A DNA stretch of 64,000 nt from positions 39,462,705-39,526,704 of the forward strand of contig CM034592.1 in NCBI GenBank assembly GCA_020091685.1. The letters run 5' to 3'. The notes beneath the pieces were generated by a model. The model searched no databases and was not told the DNA's origin. It worked only from the letters and a program-made list of their open reading frames with translations. This stretch comes from Lutjanus erythropterus. Lineage: Eukaryota; Chordata; Actinopteri; Lutjaniformes; Lutjanidae. Below are positions 42,791 to 53,600 of the stretch, one piece after another. Made by a program: the position numbers and the translations under genes. Within the stretch, counting starts at the first letter, position 1, and each line of letters starts with the position of its first letter.

Positions 42791-43552
42791 CTCGTCTCGA
42801 ATGTTGGGGTTATGAAAGTGCACAAACTAAATTTCACTTGGTTTACAAAAAATATATTTAACACTTTTGCTGTAAATGTAAGTCTGACAGAGGCTCTTAT
42901 TCATCTGTTTCGGTTCTGTGACCTTCATATTCAAAAATACTGTAGACTGAGACATACACCCTGTTTTTAATGTTTTATTTGAAAATAACTTGACAGAAAA
43001 TTTATCTGTTTAATTGTAATACCGATGGCATGTTTGGTGACTATTCTTTTATGTTGAGCGAAATATATTTATATTTGTATTATTTAGGACTGCACAATTA
43101 AGCAAAATATTACCAAGATTATAATTTGGCCAAGCTGCAGTTTTTCATAAGAATATAAAATGTGTGGCAAAACAGCATTATAATTAATGTAAATACTGTG
43201 GTGTTGCAGAGATGCTCTGCACTAATTTTTGTTCTCCAGATGTAAGAAAACATTTTTGCTTGGCACAGACCTTATTAAACGTCTCATCACTATCATAATC
43301 AATAGTTTTGCCTTTTTTTGCAGAGAAAATTAAAATTGTGATTCAAAAATGATTCCTAGTAAACATGAGTTATTCAGCATTCACAATAGCTGTCAAAATA
43401 ATCGCAGCATGATTTTTGTACCATACGGTGCAGCCTCACTCAACATCTTTGGGTGGAGTTGTTGTTGTTGTTCTTGTTGTTATGTTCTGTACAAACTCAA
43501 ACCAAAAAATGGCTCCTGGCCAACAGAAAAAACTTCGGAGACTCATCAGCAT

Positions 43553-43916
43553 TAGGGTTGAACTATTTTTTTAAAAAAAATCTAATTGCGATTATTTTGA
43601 CTGATGATGCAATTGTGATATAATTTGCCATATTAGAGGGAATGATAATCTTTATTCTCATTTTCATTGAACAAATGTTTGAAAATAATGATGATATGAT
43701 TTTTGCATGGATCTGTACCAGTCAAACCAATTTTTTATTAAGTCTGTAGAATTCTGATTTGTAGGCAAGGACATCTGTGCAGCATAAAAAATGTTAATTT
43801 AAAATGGAATATCGACACATATTTTGCCCTTAACAAATATTGTGCCTGCTGCGATTTGAAATTGCAGTGGGGTATATTGCAGTTTTGATAAAAATTTGAT
43901 TAACTGTCCAGCCCTA
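43553..43916. mobile_element. hAT-like non-autonomous element with 8-bp target duplication
   Basis: Tips are TAGGGTTGAACTATT and, in reverse, TAGGGCTGGACAGTT. The flanks ATCAGCAT (43545-43552) and ATCAGTAT (43917-43924) are an 8-bp duplication with one mismatch. The interior is AT-rich with ATTGCGATTATTTTGA and TGCGATTTGAAATTGCAGTG. A related fragment lies at about 43085-43430. Confidence 0.75.
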
Positions 43917-44275
43917 ATCAGTATTGTTTATAAGTGGAGTCATTCATACACATCCTTTATGGGCTTGTGCAAATTTCATTCTGTTGTTTAGAAGGTTTAT
44001 GAAATAGTTATAATGCATCAACCTCGTAACAACAGACTCGCCAGCACTCAACTTGTCTGAGCCATGTAACAGACACACACACACACACACACACATGCGG
44101 TCCTGCTGCAGGATTGATGGATATGTGTGCAAACACACTTGTACTGAAATCATGTGGAAATGAGGTGATGTATGTTTAACTTTCAGTGTTTTGGGGTTTT
44201 CTTTTAGTCTGAATTCAGCTGGTCGACCTGCTGCTCGTCACCTGTTGGAGTCCGAGTCACTGATGCTTTAGTAGA

Positions 44276-45237
44276 ATGAGACACGACGACAAGAAGGACG
44301 AACCTGCAGTTTACCAACGGGTCGTGTTGAAAAACGCCTCGCCGTACCACTACATGAAGGTCTGCCTGTAAGTCAAAGGATATGTTTATTTTTAATAGTG
44401 TTGTGTTTATTCAGCTGAATGGCAGGCTGATGAGTTATATGATTTATGTATTAATGATTGATTCTTTTAATCACCACTCTATAGAATCTTTTTATGTTAA
44501 TGTTGTGCTTCTTATGCCTAAAAAGATCATGTGAATGTGTATCTATCCATGATATCTTTACGTGTCTATAATACCACAATAACTACTCTTTCATCCCACA
44601 ACACATTTCTTTGTGTGTGTTTAGTGTGCTGGAGGATGAGTCTACCAGACTGAGCGCAGTTGACCTGAAACAGTTCATCATCACAGGTCTGAAGAGTCTG
44701 TATGGAGAGGTGAGACCATTAACAGGTTATGTTTTTGTCTGTTAGCAGGCTGTTTTTCTTTTCTTTTTTTCATGTATGTGTGTGTGTGCTTCAGGTGGGA
44801 GCAGCGTTGAACTTTGACCTGTTGAAGTACGATGAAGACACCCTCACTGCTTTCCTGCGTGTTTACAGCAAGTGAGTTCAGGAGCACCGGGATGGGAAGA
44901 CATTTTCACTTCCCCTAAACTAGATGGGGTTTTTTTGTTTGTCTGTTTTAATGTGTATATGTGTGTTTTCAGGGGTTTGGTGAAGCTGTGGAGCTCCCTG
45001 ACTCTGCTGGGCTCCTACCAGAACCAGGCCTGTGCCTTCAGAGTGCTGCAGGTCAGGGGAATGAATGTATATGTGAGCAGGTGTACATGTCATGTGTTGT
45101 TTATCTGTATGTTTCTTTGTTGAAGCTGTGAAAACAAATCTCCAGGACAATAAAGATTGTCTTTCTCTTGTCTTCTTCAGGTGTCTCCGTACCTGCTCGC
45201 ACTGACAGGAAACAGCCGGGAGCTGCAGCTGGACTGA
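44276..45237 (+). CDS. rpp14: Ribonuclease P protein subunit p14 (Rpp14)
   Basis: Exons: 44276-44367 (exon starts at 44208 after an acceptor), 44625-44709, 44795-44871, 44973-45051 and 45181-45237 (TGA 45235-45237). All are GT-AG and in frame, giving 129 residues against about 124 in human. Diagnostic stretches are YQRVVLKNASPYHYMKVCL, GLVKLWSSLTLLGSYQNQAC and LLALTGNSRELQLD. Rpp14 pairs with Rpp... type Pop5-fold subunits in nuclear RNase P/MRP, which removes the 5' leader of pre-tRNA. The 5' leader carries a two-codon frame, ATG CTT TAG (44263-44271), 4 nt before the rpp14 ATG. The last exon continues without a break into htd2, so both proteins probably come from one mRNA, as known for human RPP14. 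Confidence 0.95.
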
Positions 45238-45267
45238 AGGAGGAGTAGGAGCTTTGTTGTTGTCAGG

Positions 45268-45753
45268 ATGAGTTTCATGTGGAGTCGTATCTTTAACAAA
45301 TCACGGCTGTGCCTCTCAACCATCACAGCAGCTCCTCCCTCCTGTCGGCTGCTCCACGTCGGCCAGCGAGCCTCCCTCACCAAAGCTTTCTCATCCCGCG
45401 ACGTGGAACTCTTCGCTGAGCTGACGGGCGACAACAACCCCCTCCACCTGGACCCGGCCTACGCCAGGACCACCTCCTTCGAGACGCCCATCGTCCACGG
45501 CGTCCTCATCAACGGCCTGATCTCAGCCGTGCTCGGCACCAAGATGCCCGGCCGTGGCTGCATCTTCTTGTACCAGGAGATCCGCTTCCCGGCACCGCTC
45601 TACATCGGCGAAGAGGTGCTGGCCGAAGCCGAAGTCCGCAAGATCAAGATGTCGTTTGCTTTCATCGCTGTGACGTGCTCTGTCAAGGACAAGGTGGTGA
45701 TGGAAGGGGAGGTGATGGTGATGATGCCTGAGGACCAGCAGCAGAGGGGGTGA
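45268..45753 (+). CDS. htd2: Hydroxyacyl-thioester dehydratase type 2, mitochondrial (HTD2)
   Basis: A single uninterrupted frame of 161 codons, starting 30 nt after the rpp14 stop in the same exon. Residues 1-40 are rich in Arg, Ser and Leu with no acidic residue, as expected for a mitochondrial import signal. The rest is a hotdog/MaoC-type hydratase fold: GDNNPLH (residues 54-60) holds the Asp/His catalytic motif, followed by [20 protein letters not shown] and [17 protein letters not shown]. It carries out the 3-hydroxyacyl-ACP dehydration step of mitochondrial fatty-acid synthesis, which supplies lipoate precursors. The bicistronic link with RPP14 is established in vertebrates and probably reflects an old RNA-processing/mitochondria connection. 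I see no ATG in the last two rpp14 coding exons or in the spacer, so the htd2 ATG is the next one a scanning or re-initiating ribosome would meet. Confidence 0.95.
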   Translation: MSFMWSRIFNKSRLCLSTITAAPPSCRLLHVGQRASLTKAFSSRDVELFAELTGDNNPLHLDPAYARTTSFETPIVHGVLINGLISAVLGTKMPGRGCIFLYQEIRFPAPLYIGEEVLAEAEVRKIKMSFAFIAVTCSVKDKVVMEGEVMVMMPEDQQQRG

Positions 45754-46050
45754 GAGGAGGGCAGACGTCACAGCACCCTGAGGGACAATTGCTGTGATTA
45801 AAAATGGCCGCTTTAGCACTCGCCATGCAGCACGGTGTCTCCCAGGATAATTTTGTTGCAACAGTTTTTCTACATGATGGAATATGTTGCTGTTATTTTT
45901 GTTGTTTCTTGTGTACTTGAATCCTGGCAACAAAAGGAGGTTACCAGGTTACCAGGGAGACATTTCAGTCAGCGGGTGATTTATTGTTTAGCGTGTTTAA
46001 TTTGTCAGATTTTCTCTATTTTGTTTTAATGTGTGAAAGCTTTTGTGTGA

Positions 46051-46056
46051 AATAAA
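46051..46056 (+). terminator. htd2: Polyadenylation signal of the rpp14/htd2 transcript
   Basis: AATAAA about 300 nt after the htd2 stop, followed by a T-rich stretch (GATTTTTTTTCCCC) some 15 nt on, a normal downstream element. Confidence 0.7.
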
Positions 46057-46079
46057 ATCGCTAAACAATGATTTTTTTT

Positions 46080-47361
46080 CCCCTGTTATCATTTAATTTA
46101 TCAAATCCATTCATGCCCCTCTTAAGATTCTCAGTCATCCAGGTCCTGGTGTTTGCTAGGATCAGTGAGTACAGCTGAAGTGGTCCTCAGTCTGCTCTGC
46201 CTGTGTTTGTGGGTGTGTTTATCTCTCTGTGCAGCTCTCATAGAGGAAAGATTGTGACGTAACTGTCGGTCACACAGTTTTTATCGAGTCCCGACCGCTG
46301 GTAGACTGGCTGAAGCCCAGAAATGTCCCAAACACAGAAGAAGTGAGAGGAGAAGAAAATACAGGCAGGTGTCACTCTCTCTGCACATACAGACACCACC
46401 ACACACCAACAGAGGGTCAGACATGATGGTTTAGAGGGATTATATTTATGAGTCTATACTTTGCAGCTTTTTCCTTAAAAAACATAGTATGCCTTTAATT
46501 ATTCAACTCTTGTGACTTTCACACCTCACATTTTGTCAGAAGTTATGGTGGTTTTGGTGGTCCTGGATGCTCCCAGACCCCGAAATCATTATCAGGACAG
46601 CACCTGTGTCAGCATCACAGTGTGCGGTTATTAGCATATCCATCACAAGCCACCAAAGTGACGTTTAAAATTGTTTAATCTCCAAAACAACAGTCAAAAC
46701 AGGCTGCAACTAAAGATTACTTTCATTATTGATTTAATCCATGGATCATTTTCTAGATTAATTGATTAGTTATTTGGTCCATAAAATGTCAGAAAATAGT
46801 GAAAAATGCTTTTTACGATGATGTTCTCAAATGGCCTGTTTTGTCCACAACCCAAAGATATTTAGTTTTCTGTCGTAGAGGAGAAAAGAAACCAGAAGAT
46901 ATTTACATTTGAGAAGCTTTCGAATTTTGACATTTTTTCTTAAATAATTATTTAAACAATTGTCAAAATAATTGGCAAGGTCTTCAACCTGTGAAGTTTG
47001 TGAGTTTGACTCCATATAAAATTTAAGTTTAGTTGCTTTATAGACTTAAAGTCTGGACCATGTTGTCCATCTTGTTGACATACTTTCTACTCATTAAAAT
47101 TCCTCTGACAGGACATTGGTAGTTCTGTTTTTTTAATTGACAAGAACAAGAAACAAGCAGGTTGTTACAACATAGCACATGTAAATGAAATAACAATGAG
47201 AATATATAATAGAAAATATAATATGGATGTAATAAGAAAATAAATAAAAAATAATAGAAATATGAAATAGAAAATAACTGGATGAGAAAGACGTGGAAAC
47301 AAACATTTCATAAGAATCCAGAAGCTTATTACTCTTTTATCTTGGTAGTCCCTCCTCCAGA
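46080..47361. other. htd2-pxk intergenic region
   Basis: No coding exon seen. 46690-47000 is a GGGCTGCAAC-family repeat (AGGCTGCAACTAAAGATTAC, then TTAATTGATTAGTTATTTGG and AAAATGTCAGAAAATAGTGA). 47150-47280 is A-rich low-complexity DNA. Confidence 0.6.
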
Positions 47362-47375
47362 CCACCAGGTGGCAG
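47362..47375 (+). promoter_or_regulatory. CTCF-like core motif upstream of pxk
   Basis: CCACCAGGTGGCAG matches all 14 positions of CCASYAGRKGGCRS on the + strand, 250 bp before the pxk ATG. Motif match only. Confidence 0.45.
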
Positions 47376-47449
47376 TGACGCACCCTCACATGGTTTTCCA
47401 TCCTCCAATGATGATGAAGAAGCAGCGTGGTGACGTCTGAGCGGAGCAG

Positions 47450-47624
47450 CACTTCCTGGTTACGGCAGAGCTAACAGCTAGCAGCTAGTTCGCTCCTCTC
47501 CGGTTGTTGGTGTTCCTCCTCCTCCTCCTCCGCTCAGCGGGGTCCCGCCTCAGTGTCTTTCGCCGCGGCTTCAGTCACTGACAGACGGACGCTCTGACCA
47601 GACTTCCATCGTGAATCCTCCGGG
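47450..47624 (+). promoter_or_regulatory. pxk: pxk promoter/5' UTR region
   Basis: GC- and CpG-richer than its surroundings, with a CTCCTCC pyrimidine run and GCTCAGCGGGGTCCCGCCTC just before the coding start. No TATA box is evident, which fits a housekeeping-type promoter. Confidence 0.5.
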
Positions 47625-50600
47625 ATGTCTTTCCTGGAGAAGCCGTCCCCCGGCAGGCTGCTGCTGGACGACACCGTGCCCCTGACGGCGGTGATCGAAG
47701 CCAGCCAGAACCTGCAGTCCCACACGGTGAGTGTTTACTGGAAATAACCGTTAACAATCTGTAGGCTTTTTTTTATTGTAAAACACCCATCTGTTATTCG
47801 CTACTGTCAGACAGATGTTTCACAGCTGGTCTGTTTGAAAAAAGTTATTTTTATAGGGCGTTTAAGTCGATCGCTGCGTCACCAGTTCCATTATCGGACA
47901 CAGATGTAGAAGCCTAATTTCGTCTCTTTTCCTGGAAATTATCAGCTACATCAACCACAGACCACCACTGACTACCACAGTGATCAGTAAAAACATAACT
48001 ATCGTTCCTGTTGGTCAGATGATAGCCTCTCGTTAACGTGATGCAACGCTTTAGACTTGCACCGCTATGGCAGAAGGCAGCTGACCCTGGATCTAAAGAT
48101 CTGTCACTGATTAAGCAATTTCCCGGAGGTTCTCCTGCTCTCGGCAAACTGCTGATATAAAAGGATTTGGAGTGGAGTCATGACACAGACTGATTGACGA
48201 CCGAGGAGCTGAAATTATCCCCGTAAAGCCCTTAAAACAGTCGATGATCTATTGGGCGAAGATTGAGGCGACTTCCACTTAAAAGTTGCGCGTTTTATGG
48301 ATTCATTGAAACACCGACAAATAAACACGATATCGAAAACAATATGTTGAGCCGTGTTCAATTTGTCGTGATCTCTGACAACATTCGGCATACTTGCCCT
48401 GCACCAAATACCTGTAATAAAATAAGTAGTTTTTATCAGTCACCATCGTCATCTTTCTGCTAACATTGTTATCAAACCATGAGACGGGTATAAATGAGAT
48501 TTCATTAAACAATTGTTGATTTTTGTATGTCACCTATGCCGAATCGAAGAGAGGATCTATGTGTATGAGTAAATTAAAAATATATGTATTTTAAAAGTTT
48601 ACGGCTCTGCTCAAATCCATGCAAACAACAAACAGTCGTATTTTCTAATGGGGTTTGGCGCGGCATCTCCCCCAAACATAGTCTTCAAAGGTTTTGGGAC
48701 AAGCCTATGTACATTGTTACTTTGCGCTAAAATGTGTGCTTTGAAGTCGTGTGAACAGTTAGAAACTACATTCAAACAATGGGATTATCAGCGAAACAGC
48801 TCAGGAAAGATAGAGCAGGACATCCGCCGCCTGTCCGATAATGGGCTCATATGTAGTGGGTTTGTTGTTGACAGTCCGGCTGGGATCAGCTGAGCTAGGC
48901 AGTTAGCTTAGCATGCTAAAGTCAGCCATCCCTTGATGTTGTTATTGTAAAACAGAGCCATAAAATCACAGGAGAGAACAATCTGATCAAGATAAATAAT
49001 TATATCTACATATTTATGATTTTGATAACCTAGTTACTGGGTTTTTCCACACTTCTATTAGTCTACTCTGAAAATAAACTTCCTGTAATTCAGAAGTAAA
49101 ATACTGTAGATTTGCATCATTGAGAATCTGTCAGATGACTTTTCAGAATTTGCCAACATGTAAGCAGCTCAAGATAAATGTGATTCTGTGAAAACAGGCC
49201 TCTATTAATACTATAACACTGTATGTGGACAGAACAAAACTGACATCTGTTCAGGGATTGTAGTCAGTTTTATTGAAATGTATTGTTTTTTTCAGTCAGA
49301 ATATCTACATCAGACTCAACACTCAAAACAAAGAAATCATAAAACAAGTCAGAATAATTTTAAGGAGTTACCTCTCAACTGAAATCTGTTATTTAGGACT
49401 TAGTCATTTCCTCCTAGCCAGCAGTTACATAAGTCTACAAGTCTTAGTCTTTACTATGAAATAAATTAAACATAATGCAATGTTGATAGAGATAGTGTCA
49501 AAATTATTACTTATTATTTAGAATAAAAACAATTCAAAGTCACAGACACTTGGAATTTCTAGTAACATCAATTGCAAAAAGTCCGGGACTGGAAAATAAC
49601 TTTATTTAGCTGTGTGTTGTGACACCCACTCCTTTTGTCTAGATATGGATGCCAAAAAGACAAAACAAAACAAAGAAAATAATTTAATATCAATGTTGAT
49701 TGTTAAATATGGGTCTTCTTCTCTCAATTCTAATACTTCAGCTCAGGGTATCTGCTGATCCGAGTGCTTATTTTCCCAAACTTCCGACCTGTGTAGCTCG
49801 CTGTGTGGAACTCATTGAGATCATTTATATGTTATGTAACACGAGGCTGAGGATTACTGTGGCACTAAAACCTGAGTCTGCAGCTTTCCGTGACTGTATG
49901 AACGTAGCAAAAACACTCAGTTACTTCACCCCTGTTGTTTGATATTCCTGTTTTTCACAACTTTCCACAAACCCAAGAGCAGTGCAGGTTAAAGGTCACC
50001 AACTTGTTTAATATCCAGTGAAATATAAGACGCATGTCGAGTGGAGAGCTGTGAGGATTCCTACAGCACCTTTCAAGAACAAGACAGTTCACAGTGCTTT
50101 ATATAACACATTAAATCAGATATAAAAGAAACACAAGGCAATCTAACAAGGAATCCAGAGTCTGTCGGCAGCCGGAATTAGACTGTAAGACGACTGAGAG
50201 GATTAGATTCAAGGGAAATTCCATGTTTACAGCATTGATCTTGTTTTCGTAATTTTGTTTATTGGTTATGAGAACATTTTACTCAGCAGCTTCGGTGCAG
50301 AGATCCGTAAAAATGCCAACATGATCAGCGAACAGTGACATTCAAACCATTTATTTGGAAATGAAACAGAAAGTAAACACACACGAAATCTGAGCCCTTT
50401 TGATTTATGTTCAGTGTGGCCTTTCCCCTGGAACCACCCACACGAAAAACTTTAATTACTTTAATTTTTGGAAATTAATTTATGAGAAAAAGGTCATATC
50501 ATCGTTAAGAAAAAGTCACAGCATTTAGAGATAAAGGTTATGTTTTTAGAACAAAAAGATAACATGTCATCACATAGCCATCAGTTGCTGTTTTCCTTTT

Positions 50601-53600
50601 CTTTTCTTACTAAATTACATTGTTCAACTAATGATTGATGGCTTAATTCAAGTAAAAGTACAACTTTAACCTGAAATTTTTTTTTAACATAGGAAATTTC
50701 CACCTTATTTTTTGCAGCATGATTTTTTTTTCAACTTTATATCCAAAATATCAAATGTTTCCCCAGGTAAACTGACTTAAAAAAAAAATAAATTACTTGT
50801 ACTCAAAGTGCTCACAGCTGGTCGACTGTTGGACAACACACACAGTGACCGCTGATTGAACCTTAAAGGATCATTCCACCCTTTTCCACTTCTATCCATA
50901 GTTAGTCTATTTCTCCCCCAGTCTTGTCTCAGCCTTTGTGTTGTTTTGTCATCATTATACCTTTCACTTTTAAAAAAAATATCAGTGTATTAATGGCTGC
51001 GTCCTCTTTTGTCTCGCAGGAGTACATCATCCGAGTCCAGAGGGGCGTGTCCTCAGAGAATAGCTGGCAGGTAAATGCACCAGTCACAACCCTCGGGTGT
51101 CCTGTAGCTAATTAGAACTCACCTGGGAGAGAACATGGCAACTCTGTCGCCTGAGAAGTTTGTTTAGCAGAAATACTGACTGATGAAAGTGTCCATAACT
51201 GATAGGTGTGTGTGTTGTGTGTGTGTCGCAGGTGATTCGGCGTTACAGCGACTTTGATGTTCTCAACAGCAGCCTGATGGTGAGTTTTACATCTTTCACT
51301 TACAACTTAATCATTGAATATTTTAAAAGCTGTCAATGTAAACTGATACAGAAAAGAGATCAGTTCTTACAGGCTCAGGCTTGTGCTGAAGACACAGAAA
51401 TAACTAGTCTCTTCATGGTCTGACATTTTTAAAAAGATGACTTATGTCAGAGCAGCAGAATATTGTGACTACCACAAAAGTGTATGGTGTGTTCATACGT
51501 ACCCTTCTGACAAAGTTCTCACAGTAAAGTATGCAGGCTGGTTGCAAAATTAAGAAAACAGCAGTCTGGTAACTTAAAATATAAGTTTGTACGTCTTCCA
51601 GTCCACATTTACACACAAACACCCGCTGCCACACACACCAGCTCTGTCTTAGCCAATCTCCTTCCTGTTTGGGAAATCTCGACGGCAGTTCGTTGTGTCA
51701 TCAGTTTCCCAGAAGCCTCGGCTGGTGCTGTTTGAGGGCAGCTTGATGAGCGTTCCTGCGTCGGTGGACTGTTAGTTTTGGAACGGATTTTTAAGGCTGT
51801 ACTGCACAATGTAAAATCACCGCGTCACTCTCAATCTGTGAACCAGAATCTGTTCAAAAAGCTGCTGAGCGCTCGCTCTGCGCCGCTCCTGCTGATGAGA
51901 CGGAGCTCATTCTGTGGTTCATTTTTAGCCGTGATAGTGACGTGGCTCCGGGGATGGTAATGTGGGTTCAGACTGAAATATCTCAAAATACTGGATGGAT
52001 TGTCATGGCAAACATTAATTGCAGCCAAATGGTTAATCTTAATAATTTCGAAGAACAGTGTGTAGGATTTAGTGATTTCTAGCTGGAAGATTTCATATTG
52101 CATAGCTGCATCTAGAGCCAGTGGTTGGTTTATCTGTTCTGGGCTACTGTGGAGACATGGTGGGGCAACATGGTGGCCTCCATGGAGGAGGACCTTCACC
52201 CTCTGTAGATATAAGCAGCTTATTCTAACGCAACACAAACACAACAATTATTTTTAGGTGATTATACACTAATGAAAACATACTTATGAATATTATATTA
52301 TATTCCTGCCATATTATTCTGATTCTTCTAATCCCCTTCAATCTTACACACCTGAACTAAATGATCCTTGATATTTTCTCATTGCAACTTCATGACATGA
52401 CATTCCCATCATGCTCTGCTGTACTTTGTGTTTTGTGCTCTTTAGCAAGTGTTCAGACCAATCAAATGCAATCATTTTTACCAAATGATTGCAGTGTATA
52501 TGAAAAACTTTTATGTAAATATTTGACAAATAGTATTATAATAATATTACTAGTAATAGCATTACTTATTATTAGTAGTAGTATTTATTAAAGTTTAAAT
52601 GTAGTTATATTTTTGATTTGTCTGATAGCCTCTTATTTCATTATGTCAGTTTATTATCCTCAAATTTGTTGTTTTGTCTAAACCCCCTAAAATATTGAGT
52701 GTAAGATGATTTAAAATAGATAAAAGCAGCAAATTTCTGAAGCAGGAAACAGATGTGAGAAGACTTGTAGATTATGGCACCTTTAACTGTTAACAGTCAA
52801 AGGTGACACCCCAAGTAAAACACTGAATGCATTTTTTTCTATCATAATATAACCATAGATATTTTAGTTATAACCAATATTTATATATAAATAATGATTC
52901 CTGTATTAAATAATAATTGTAAATATTTAAAAGACAGCATCAGTGAATCCTTGAAATCAGTAGGAACTAAGAAAATAAGAAGAAATCGTGCATATGAACA
53001 AAAATGAGAAAATTTGTTAGTAAATGTTTCCTTACCTGAAGCTGATTGAGTCTATGTTAGCATGCTGACATTAGCTTTTAGCTCGGCGCACAGCTGTGCC
53101 TCCGTACAGCCTCATAGCCGCCGATGTGGTTGGAAACTTTTGGTCACGTTTAGCTCCTCGTTGCATATTTTTGTATTGTGAAATAACTCTGCCATGATAT
53201 GCAGTGATACCCCTCGTACCACCACGACCAGCTGACAGTCAAAAATAACTTCAGTTTGTGACCTGGACGCAGGACAAACAAGTTTAATTCTTCATTTTTC
53301 ATTTGGACACCCATCACTTTCCACAAAAGAAATCTGAAATGGACAGAAGCAGCTTCCACGTGGTTTCCATTGGAAAAAATACTCACCGAGGTGGAAAACT
53401 ATAACTGATGAGCTTGTCAATGTGGAAACTTCGGTCATTGACATCAAATTCTGCCCTCAGCCACAACCTTGTTTCCTGTCACCCATATGTGTTAAACATT
53501 GATCAGTCATGTGTAAATATGCAACGCTACCAGGCTGCAGTGGTCTGTATGCACGCTGTGCTTTTGTAACTCAGTTTCTACTGAGATAATTCAAAATTTT

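Noticed and set aside
45523-45933. 136-codon minus-strand frame
   Set aside because: It is the shadow of htd2 on the opposite strand; the GC-rich third positions of htd2 open it.
48263-48893. Open frames in pxk intron 1
   Set aside because: No recognisable protein, no good start context, and weak or absent splice signals. They lie between two firmly joined pxk exons.
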